Source: Sphingomonas_O antarctica (lineage in GTDB: Bacteria; Pseudomonadota; Alphaproteobacteria; Sphingomonadales; Sphingomonadaceae). Taken from it: 64,000 bases of DNA. The stretch covers positions 62,001 to 126,000 of the forward strand of contig NZ_CBCRXM010000006.1 in assembly GCF_965137005.1 (NCBI RefSeq), written 5' to 3'. The position numbers and the translations under genes were made by a program. Below the pieces are notes generated by a model. The model worked only from the letters and a program-made list of their open reading frames with translations. It did not search any database and was not told the origin of the DNA. Shown piece after piece: positions 23,589-30,832 of this stretch. Every line of letters starts with the position of its first letter. Position 1 is the stretch's first letter.

Positions 23589-26500
23589 TCACTCCGCCGG
23601 CAGCGCCACCGGCCGTGGCGCGCTTTCGCCGCCCGTCGTCAACCGCCGCTTGAGCTTCGGCCCGATCCGCGCCTCGATGCCCACCGCCAGGCTGAACAGT
23701 GCCGGGACGATAAGCAACGTCAGGATGGTCGAAACGATCAGCCCGCCGATCACCGTAATCGCCATCGGCTGACGGAAACTGCCGCCTTCGCTCAACGCCA
23801 GCGCGGTCGGGATCATGCCCGCGACCATCGCCACCGTCGTCATGACGATCGGCTGCGCGCGCTTGTGGCCGGCGTCGATGATCGCGGTATCGCGGTCGAT
23901 TCCCTTGTCCATTTCCTCCAGCGCGAAATCGACCAGCAGGATCGAGTTTTTGGCGACGATACCGAACAGCATCAGCACCCCGATCATCACCGGCATCGAC
24001 GCGGAGAAGCCGAACAGATGCAAGGCCAATGCGCCGCCCAACGGTGCGAGCAGCAACGACCCCATGTTGACGAATGGCGGCAGGACACGGCGATACAGCA
24101 GCACCAGCACCGCAAACACCAATGCTACGCCCGACAGCACGGCGGTGATGAAGTTGGTTGCCAGCTCGGCCTGGATCTTGTCGTCGCCGAAACTGACGCG
24201 CTCGACCCCTTCCGGCAAATGTTTCATCGTCGGCAGATTATCGACGATCTTGCCGCTGCCAACCACGCCCGGCGCCAGGTCAGCGCCAATCGCCACGCGC
24301 CGGTTCTGGTTGTAACGCCGCAAAACCGAAGGCCCGGCGCCAAAACTGACATCGGCGACGACCTTTAACGGCACGCTGCCGCCGCTGAGCGTCGGCACCG
24401 GCAGGTTCTCGATCGTCGACAAATTGGCACGCGCGCGTTCGTCGATCATCACGCGGATCGGAATCTGGCGGTCGCTCAACGAGAATTTGGCGGCATTCTG
24501 GTCGATCTCGCCCTGCGTCGCGATGCGGATCGTCTGGCTTAGTGCAGAGGTCGATACGCCCATGTCAGCCGCCAGATCGAGGTGCGGCTTGATCACCAGT
24601 TCGGGGCGCGGCAGGTCGCCGTCGATGCGCGGCGCGCGTAATTGTGGTGTGGCGCGCATTTCCTCGACAATCTGACGCGCGGTCTTTTCGACGAGCACCG
24701 GGTTGTTACCCGCCAGCATCAACGTCACATCGCGGCCCAGGCCACCGGACTGGCTCTGGAATGTCACGCGCGCATCGGCAATTGCCGCCAGCCTAGGACC
24801 CGTCTCGCGCTCAAACTCGACGCTGCTGCGTTTGCGATCTGGCTTGAGCGTCACGAATATATTGCCATCACCGACATTCACGTCTTCGAACACGTCGCGC
24901 ACTTCGGGCTCGCGGTGGAGGATCACCGCGGCCTGATCGGCCACCGACATCGTCTGTTTCAACGTCGTGCCCGGCGGCATCGCGATCTGGACTTGGCTGA
25001 ACGAATTATTCTGCGGCGGGAAGATCTCGAAATCGAGCGTCATGAAACTGATCACCGTCGCGACCAGCGTCAGGGCCGCCAAGCCCATGACCCACAAGCG
25101 ATGATCATAAAATCGCGCCCGCCAGCGACGTCCCGCCGCCTTGACCGCCACAACCTTCGACGTGTCGATGGTCCAGCGTAGCAGGCGCAGATAAGCATCG
25201 ACGGCGCGCCCGCCATGATCGGACTCGCCATGTGACTTGAGGAAATAGGCCGCGAGCATCGGCGTGATCAGCCGCGCAACCGCCAGGCTGACCAACACCG
25301 CCACGACGACCGTCAGCCCGAACTGGCGAAAATACTGGCCGCTGATGCCCGGCATCAAGCCTACCGGCAGGAATACCGCAACAATCGCCATCGTCGTCGC
25401 CAGCACCGCGAGGCCGATTTCGTCCGCCGCGTCGATCGACGCCTGGTAAGCGGTCTTGCCCATGCGCATGTGCCGGACGATGTTCTCGATCTCGACGATC
25501 GCATCGTCGACCAGCACGCCCGCAACCAGGCTCAACGCCAACAGGCTGATCCCATTCAGCGTGAACCCCATCAGCGACATGAACCAGAACGCCGGGATCG
25601 TCGACAGCGGGATGGCCAGCGCGGAAATGATCGTCGCACGCCAGTCACGCAGGAACAGGAACACCACCAACACCGCAAGCAACGCGCCTTCCCACAGGGC
25701 TTCCATCGCCGACTTATAGGTCTGCCGCGTGTCATCGACGGTGGTGAACAACTGGGTGAAATGGACCTTGGGATTGTCGGCCTCGATTTTCTTCAGCTCG
25801 ACCATCGCCGCGTCGTAAACCGTCACGTCGGACGATCCCTTGGCCTTGGCGATCGAAAAACTCGTCACCTGACGGCCATTCATTTTCGCCAGATTGCGCT
25901 GCTCGGCATAAAGGTCGCGGACGATCGCGATGTCGCCCAACCGGACCGAACGGCCATTGGCATTGATCCGGGCATTTTCCAGCTCGGGGGCGCCCGCCGC
26001 GTTGCCGATAACGCGCACCGATTGTTCGGACCCCGCCACTTCGGTACGGCCGCCCGCACCGTTCATGTTGATCGCGCGCAGCTGCGCATTGACCTGGCTC
26101 GCCGTCAGGCCGGACGCCTGCAACTTTGCCGGATCGAGGATCACGCGCATTTCGCGCGTCACCCCGCCCGAACGGCTGACCTGGCTCATGCCGGGGACCG
26201 ACAGCAAACGCTTGGAGATATTATTGTCCACGAACCAGCTGAGCTGTTCGAGAGTCATGTCGGTGGCGCTGACCGAAATGAAGGCGAGCGGGCCGCCATC
26301 GGTATCCTGCCGCTGGACCTGCGGCTCGAGGATGCCGTCGGGCAAATCGCCGCGGATTTTGGCGACGGCGTCGCGCACGTCGTTGACCGCACGATCGACC
26401 GGCGTGCCGAGCGTGAATTCAACGAATGTGAAGGATGTGCCTTCGGAAATGCGACTGGAGATGCTGTCGACGCCGTTGACCGAGCGCAGCGACGCTTCCA

Positions 26501-26708
26501 GCTTCTGCGTCACTTGCGATTCCATTTCGGGCGGGGCCGCGCCGGGCTGGCTGACCGTCACCTGGACGAGCGGAAAGCTGATGTCCGGATTGTTGTTCAC
26601 CTGCATTCGCTGGAAGGCGACCAGGCCCGCCAGCGTCAGCGCGATGAACAGCACGATCGGCGCAACCGGATTGCGGATCGCCCAGGATGATATGTTCCGA
26701 AAGCTCAC
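23589..26708 (-). CDS. Efflux RND transporter permease (HAE-1 type)
   Basis: The roughly 1039-residue inner-membrane protein has the RND plan: helix 1, a large periplasmic loop, helices 2-6, a second loop, and helices 8-12. PQVQRQDTDGGPLAF and GVTREMRVILDPAKL lie in the pore domain. VLVDDAIVEIEN holds the paired proton-relay Asp residues, and the C-terminal half has GIVAKNSILLVDFA. GTG 26708 follows GGAGAG; TTG 26711 is also possible. No periplasmic adaptor gene adjoins it, which is unusual. The substrate is unknown. Confidence 0.93.
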   Translation of the reverse strand: MSFRNISSWAIRNPVAPIVLFIALTLAGLVAFQRMQVNNNPDISFPLVQVTVSQPGAAPPEMESQVTQKLEASLRSVNGVDSISSRISEGTSFTFVEFTLGTPVDRAVNDVRDAVAKIRGDLPDGILEPQVQRQDTDGGPLAFISVSATDMTLEQLSWFVDNNISKRLLSVPGMSQVSRSGGVTREMRVILDPAKLQASGLTASQVNAQLRAINMNGAGGRTEVAGSEQSVRVIGNAAGAPELENARINANGRSVRLGDIAIVRDLYAEQRNLAKMNGRQVTSFSIAKAKGSSDVTVYDAAMVELKKIEADNPKVHFTQLFTTVDDTRQTYKSAMEALWEGALLAVLVVFLFLRDWRATIISALAIPLSTIPAFWFMSLMGFTLNGISLLALSLVAGVLVDDAIVEIENIVRHMRMGKTAYQASIDAADEIGLAVLATTMAIVAVFLPVGLMPGISGQYFRQFGLTVVVAVLVSLAVARLITPMLAAYFLKSHGESDHGGRAVDAYLRLLRWTIDTSKVVAVKAAGRRWRARFYDHRLWVMGLAALTLVATVISFMTLDFEIFPPQNNSFSQVQIAMPPGTTLKQTMSVADQAAVILHREPEVRDVFEDVNVGDGNIFVTLKPDRKRSSVEFERETGPRLAAIADARVTFQSQSGGLGRDVTLMLAGNNPVLVEKTARQIVEEMRATPQLRAPRIDGDLPRPELVIKPHLDLAADMGVSTSALSQTIRIATQGEIDQNAAKFSLSDRQIPIRVMIDERARANLSTIENLPVPTLSGGSVPLKVVADVSFGAGPSVLRRYNQNRRVAIGADLAPGVVGSGKIVDNLPTMKHLPEGVERVSFGDDKIQAELATNFITAVLSGVALVFAVLVLLYRRVLPPFVNMGSLLLAPLGGALALHLFGFSASMPVMIGVLMLFGIVAKNSILLVDFALEEMDKGIDRDTAIIDAGHKRAQPIVMTTVAMVAGMIPTALALSEGGSFRQPMAITVIGGLIVSTILTLLIVPALFSLAVGIEARIGPKLKRRLTTGGESAPRPVALPAE

Positions 26709-26733
26709 CAACGTCTCTCCACTGACGAAGGTG

Positions 26734-26751
26734 TGTTACCGCACTATAACA
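26734..26751. promoter_or_regulatory. Inverted repeat upstream of the RND gene (TGTTA-N8-TAACA)
   Basis: The 5-bp arms lie 26 bases upstream of the RND start, in the 47-base gap after bfr. This is the size and position of a repressor operator, but the arms are short. Confidence 0.35.
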
Positions 26752-26758
26752 GCGCTCG

Positions 26759-27247
26759 TCAACTCACCATCGTGTCGGCGGGTTTCGACTGCAGCTGAAT
26801 GTAGTTTTCGATGCCCATGCCGCGGATCATGTCGAACTGGCGCTCCAGCGTATCGACATGTTCTTCCTCGTTATCGAGAATTTCGGTCAGCAGATCGCGC
26901 GTCACGAAATCGCGCACCGTCTCGCAATAGGCGATGCCCTCGCGCAACGGCGGCAGCGCTTCTTCCTCCAGCGCGAGGTCGGCCTTGAGGACTTCCTCCA
27001 CCGACTCGCCGATGCGCAGGCGGCCGAGCAGCTGGAAATTGGGCAAGCCGTCGAGGAACAGGATGCGCTCCGACAGACGGTCGGCGTGCTTCATCTCGTC
27101 GATCGATTCTTGGCGTTCGAATTCGGCGAGCCGCTCGACACCCCAATGATCGAGCAAGCGATAATGCAGCCAATATTGGTTCACCGCGGTCAGCTCGTTC
27201 TTGAGCGCCACGTTGAGATATTCGATGACCTTGAGATCGCCCTTCAT
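26759..27247 (-). CDS. bfr: Bacterioferritin
   Basis: The 162-residue protein is a full bacterioferritin: KGDLKVIEYLNVALKNELTA, the ferroxidase Glu in NELT, WGVERLAEFERQESIDEMKHA, and TEILDNEEEHVDTLE. The axial haem ligand Met is the one in the ESIDEMKHAD segment's neighbourhood as in E. coli Met52. It stores iron as a 24-mer cage in the cytoplasm. ATG 27247 is fixed by homology. The gene follows bfd by 30 bases, so the two are an operon for iron storage and release. Confidence 0.95.
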   Translation of the reverse strand: MKGDLKVIEYLNVALKNELTAVNQYWLHYRLLDHWGVERLAEFERQESIDEMKHADRLSERILFLDGLPNFQLLGRLRIGESVEEVLKADLALEEEALPPLREGIAYCETVRDFVTRDLLTEILDNEEEHVDTLERQFDMIRGMGIENYIQLQSKPADTMVS

Positions 27248-27276
27248 GCCCGCAGCTCCCCGTAATAAGCTCCGGC

Positions 27277-27446
27277 CTAAGCAGCCGCGCCTTCCGCAGC
27301 AATAATCTCGCGCGCGAACGGCAGGCACTGGCCACAGCGGACCTGGCACCCCAGCTTCTTGTAGGCGCACTGGGGACGGGTCGATCCGTCACGCGCCGCC
27401 GCGCGGACCTGTGTTTCGCGAATGCGTTGCAGACGCAGACAACCAT
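27277..27446 (-). pseudogene. bfd: Bacterioferritin-associated ferredoxin, interrupted by a one-base deletion
   Basis: From ATG 27446 the frame reads MVVCVCNA, the Bfd N-terminus with the first two cluster cysteines. It then runs out of frame after base 27424. Reading one base over gives IRETQVRAAARDG and then QCAYKKLGCQVRCGQCLPFA, the rest of Bfd with the second cysteine pair, ending at TAG 27277. One inserted base restores a 56-residue Bfd. Bfd releases iron from bacterioferritin. This is a true frameshift, a sequence error, or a recoded gene. Confidence 0.8.
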
Positions 27447-27498
27447 CGCGGGATTGTCTGGCACAACTGCTAATCGCTCGCAATAGCGTTTGTTACAT

Positions 27499-27515
27499 TG
27501 ATTTTGGTTCTCATT
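27499..27515. promoter_or_regulatory. Possible Fur-type box upstream of bfd-bfr
   Basis: Read on the minus strand, AATGAGAACC resembles the half-site AATGAGAAT of Fur boxes, followed by AAAATCA. It lies 53 bases before the bfd start and overlaps the pccA stop. Evidence is one good half-site only. Confidence 0.3.
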
Positions 27516-29604
27516 CGAGCTCGAGAATGACCTGATCGACCGCGAGGCTGTCACCGACCGCGGCATCGACCGTCGCGACAATCCCCGATTTGCCCGCGCG
27601 CAAAATGTTTTCCATCTTCATCGCCTCGATCACCGCGAGCGGCTGACCTGCCTCGACCTTGTCACCCTTGGCGACATGCAGCGTGGTCAGCAGCCCCGGC
27701 ATCGGCGAGATCAGGAATTTGGAAAGGTCGGGCGGCACCTTCTCGATCATGTGCGTCGCCAACGGCGCGACATGCGCGGGTAGCACGCGCGCGACATGCG
27801 ACGCGCCGCGCGCACCCAGCTTGAAGCCGGTGCGCGTGCGGGTCAGCCGAACGGTCAGCATTTCCTCGTCCAGTTCGGCAGTCACCGTCCGGTCGCCCGG
27901 CGTATATTCGAGGTCGAGGTCCAGTTCTTTGCCGTCGACGACAATGCCATCGGTCGACACGCCGACATCATGGTCCGTCCCGCCGATCCGCACCTGCCAG
28001 TCAGCCGGCGGGTGCAGCCGGTCGCCCAATTGCCCATCGACCCGCCGCGCGCGATCCGCCTCGGCCGTCGCCGCAAACGCGGCTATCGCGGCCAATTGCG
28101 CGAGCAGTTCGGGCGACGCCGGCGCGCCTGCAAATCCGTCGGGATATTCCTCCGCGATGAACCCCGTCGTGATCTCACCCGAACGGAAGCGCGGATGCTG
28201 CATCAGCGCGGACAGGAAATCGAGATTATGCCCGACGCCTTCGATCTCGAAATCGTCGATCGCCGCGATCTGCGCATCGATCGCGCCCTCGCGCGTCGGT
28301 GCCCAGGTGATCAGCTTGGCGATCATCGGGTCGTAGAAACGCGACACTTCGCCACCTTCGCGCACGCCGTCATCGACGCGGACGCGAATGGTTCGAGACG
28401 GGTCTTCGACTACGCTCAGCCCCTCCTCACCATGAACGGATGGATTGAAGTTCCGTTCGTCCTGAGGAGCCGCTGAGCCTGTCGAAGCGGCGTCTCGAAG
28501 GACTTGCTCCGGTGGCGCGTATCGTACCAACCGCCCCGTGCTCGGCAGGAACCCGCGATACGGATCCTCGGCATAAACCCGGTTCTCGATCGCCCAGCCA
28601 TGGATCTTCACATCGGCCTGGGTGAAGGCGAGCTCCTCCCCCGCCGCCACGCGGATCATCTGTTCGACCAGATCGAGACCGGTTATTTCCTCGGTGACCG
28701 GATGCTCGACCTGCAGCCTCGTGTTCATTTCGAGGAAGTAGAAACTGTCGCCGGTCGTGTCGGCGCCCGACACGATCAGTTCGACCGTCCCTGCCGAATA
28801 ATAGCCGACCGCCTTGGCCAGCGCGACCGCCTGCTCGCCCATCTTGCGGCGCATCTCGGGCGAGACGAACGGCGAAGGCGCTTCCTCGACGACCTTCTGG
28901 TGGCGCCGCTGGATCGAGCATTCGCGCTCGTTGAGGTAAATCACATTGCCGTGCTGATCGCCGATCAACTGGATCTCGATGTGGCGCGGGCTTTCGATGA
29001 ATTTCTCGATGAACACGCGGTCGTCGCCGAAACTCGCCAGGCCTTCGCGTTTGGTCGCTTCAAAGCCTTCGCGGACATCGGCCTCACTCCAAGCCAGCCG
29101 CATGCCCTTGCCGCCGCCGCCCGCGCTGGCCTTCATCATTACCGGATAGCCGATTTCGCCCGCGATCCGCACGGCATGGTCGGTGCCGTCAATCTCGCCG
29201 AGGAAACCGGGAACGACATTGACCCCCGCCGCCTTGGCCAGTTTCTTGCTCTCGATCTTGTCGCCCATCGCCGCGATGGCATTCGGGGGAGGCCCGACAA
29301 ACGCGATCCCCGCATCGGCACACGCCCGGGCGAAACTCTCGCGCTCCGACAGGAAGCCGTAACCCGGATGGATGCAGTCCGCCCCCGTCTCGCGCGCGGC
29401 GAGCAGGATCAGTTCGGGATTGAGATAGCTCTCCGCCGCCGGCGCAGGCCCCAGCCGCACGCTCTCGTCCGCCATCAGCACGTGCGGCGCGCGCGCATCC
29501 GCGTCGGAATAAACCGCAACGGTCTTCAGCCCCATGCGCTTCGCCGTGCGGAACACCCGGCACGCAATCTCGCCCCGATTGGCGACCAGGATTTTTTTGA
29601 GCAC
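27511..29604 (-). CDS. pccA: Propionyl/acetyl-CoA carboxylase biotin-carrying alpha subunit
   Basis: The 697-residue protein joins a biotin carboxylase domain (KKILVANRGEIACRVFRTA; ATP loop KASAGGGGKGMRL; FLEMNTRLQVEHPVTE) to a C-terminal biotinyl domain with VIEAMKMENIL. With PccB it makes methylmalonyl-CoA from propionyl-CoA. Residues 368-405, between GRLVRYAPPEQ and IRVRVDDG, are encoded by a palindromic repeat absent from typical homologues. The start is GTG 29604 (VLKKILVANRG). It is the last gene of the propionate operon. Confidence 0.95.
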   Translation of the reverse strand: MLKKILVANRGEIACRVFRTAKRMGLKTVAVYSDADARAPHVLMADESVRLGPAPAAESYLNPELILLAARETGADCIHPGYGFLSERESFARACADAGIAFVGPPPNAIAAMGDKIESKKLAKAAGVNVVPGFLGEIDGTDHAVRIAGEIGYPVMMKASAGGGGKGMRLAWSEADVREGFEATKREGLASFGDDRVFIEKFIESPRHIEIQLIGDQHGNVIYLNERECSIQRRHQKVVEEAPSPFVSPEMRRKMGEQAVALAKAVGYYSAGTVELIVSGADTTGDSFYFLEMNTRLQVEHPVTEEITGLDLVEQMIRVAAGEELAFTQADVKIHGWAIENRVYAEDPYRGFLPSTGRLVRYAPPEQVLRDAASTGSAAPQDERNFNPSVHGEEGLSVVEDPSRTIRVRVDDGVREGGEVSRFYDPMIAKLITWAPTREGAIDAQIAAIDDFEIEGVGHNLDFLSALMQHPRFRSGEITTGFIAEEYPDGFAGAPASPELLAQLAAIAAFAATAEADRARRVDGQLGDRLHPPADWQVRIGGTDHDVGVSTDGIVVDGKELDLDLEYTPGDRTVTAELDEEMLTVRLTRTRTGFKLGARGASHVARVLPAHVAPLATHMIEKVPPDLSKFLISPMPGLLTTLHVAKGDKVEAGQPLAVIEAMKMENILRAGKSGIVATVDAAVGDSLAVDQVILELE
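28390..28503. repeat. Palindromic repeat inserted in frame within pccA
   Basis: The 114-base element has inverted arms: GTCCTTCGAGACG... on one side and ...CGTCTCGAACC on the other, with GGCTCAGCGGCTCC / GGAGGGGCTGAGC inside. It adds exactly 38 codons and no stop. A related copy lies intergenically at 53183-53295. Confidence 0.8.
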
Positions 29605-29606
29605 GC

Positions 29607-29846
29607 TTATGTCCTTTTGAGAACGACGAGCACGAGCCAAGCAAAGGCGGCCACGCCGATCAGAAACGAGCCGAGTTGAACCGCCCACTGCAATTGTTCG
29701 ACGTGCGCCAGTTCGGCTCCGCTTACAGCTGGCTTGTCGCCCACCAGTTCCATTCGAAGAATGAACGAGAGGAACAGCAAGCCCGGAACAACCGCGCTAA
29801 TGGCGGCCGTAAGACCCAACCACTGAAATACGGACCTTCGCTTCAC
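29607..29846 (-). CDS. Small two-helix membrane protein in the propionate operon
   Basis: This 79-residue protein starts KRRSVFQWLGLTAAIS, with a helix near residues 9-30 and a second near 55-76 (SFLIGVAAFAWLVLVVL). An acidic loop lies between them. The ATG overlaps the bioB stop by four bases and the gene ends two bases before pccA, so it is embedded in the operon. No family is recognised. A role near the carboxylase is inference from position only. Confidence 0.7.
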   Translation of the reverse strand: MKRRSVFQWLGLTAAISAVVPGLLFLSFILRMELVGDKPAVSGAELAHVEQLQWAVQLGSFLIGVAAFAWLVLVVLKRT

Positions 29847-30832
29847 TCAGCCGCCTCCAACTGCCGCTGCTCCGCCGCCATCGTCCGCAGCCCGAGTTTC
29901 GCGAACAGCGCCGCATCGCTGTCGTCGCCCGCATTCGCCGCCGTAAGCAATTTATCCCCCGTAAAAATCGAATTTGCACCCGCGAGGAAGCACAGCGCTT
30001 GCGTCGCCTCGCTCATGCTTTCGCGGCCCGCCGACAGCCGCACCATGCTCAGCGGCATGGTGATCCGCGCGACAGCCACCGTCCGCACGAACTCCAGATC
30101 ATCGATCTTGGCCAGCGGCGTGTCGGCGAGCATGTCGCCGAGCACCGTGCCCTTGACCGGCACCAGCGCATTCACGGGCACGCTCTCGGGATGTTCGGGC
30201 AAGGTCGCCAGCGCATGGACGAACCCGACGCGGTCGCTGCGCGTCTCGCCCATCCCGACAATCCCGCCACAGCACACATTGATCCCCGCCGCGCGCACCG
30301 TTTCCAGCGTGTCGATCCGGTCGGCAAACGTCCGGGTCGTAATCACCGCGTCATACCGCTCGGGCGAGGTGTCGATATTGTGGTTGTAATAATCAAGCCC
30401 CGCATCGGCGAGGGCGCGCGCCTGATGCGGCTCGAGCATGCCCAGCGTCATGCACGTCTCCAGCCCCATATTGCGCACGCCGCGCACCATTTTGACGAGC
30501 GCGGGCAGGTCGCGATCCTTGGGGTTGCGCCACGCCGCGCCCATGCAGAACCGCGTCGAGCCATGATCCTTGGCCTGCGCCGCGGCCTGCAGCACTGCCT
30601 GCACATCCATCAGCTTGGTCGCCTTGAGGCCGCTGTCGGCGAATTTGGATTGCGAGCAATAGCCGCAATCCTCCGGACACCCGCCGGTCTTGATGCTGAG
30701 GAGCGTGGACCGCTGCACCGCCCCCGCATCGTGATGCGCGCGGTGCGTTTCGGCGGCGCGGAACACCAGTTCGGTGAACGGCAGGTCGAAGAGGGCGGCG
30801 ATTTCTTCGCGGGTCCAGTCTGTTCGCATCAT
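29843..30832 (-). CDS. bioB: Biotin synthase
   Basis: This radical-SAM enzyme inserts sulfur into dethiobiotin. The 329-residue protein has the cluster motif CPEDCGYCSQS (CxxxCxxC) near residues 53-63. KTGGCPEDC, LETCMTLGM, DYYNHNIDTSPE and CCGGIVGMGE all match BioB. It sits inside the propionyl-CoA carboxylase operon, where its product is the cofactor of PccA. The other bio genes are not in the window. Start and stop both overlap neighbours (ATGA), showing close coupling to the mutase and the small membrane protein. Confidence 0.96.
   Translation of the reverse strand: MMRTDWTREEIAALFDLPFTELVFRAAETHRAHHDAGAVQRSTLLSIKTGGCPEDCGYCSQSKFADSGLKATKLMDVQAVLQAAAQAKDHGSTRFCMGAAWRNPKDRDLPALVKMVRGVRNMGLETCMTLGMLEPHQARALADAGLDYYNHNIDTSPERYDAVITTRTFADRIDTLETVRAAGINVCCGGIVGMGETRSDRVGFVHALATLPEHPESVPVNALVPVKGTVLGDMLADTPLAKIDDLEFVRTVAVARITMPLSMVRLSAGRESMSEATQALCFLAGANSIFTGDKLLTAANAGDDSDAALFAKLGLRTMAAEQRQLEAAE

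Noticed and set aside
28390..28503. Possible frameshift or sequence error in pccA
   Set aside because: The insertion is exactly 114 bases, open in frame, and matches another repeat in the window, so it is an element and not an error.
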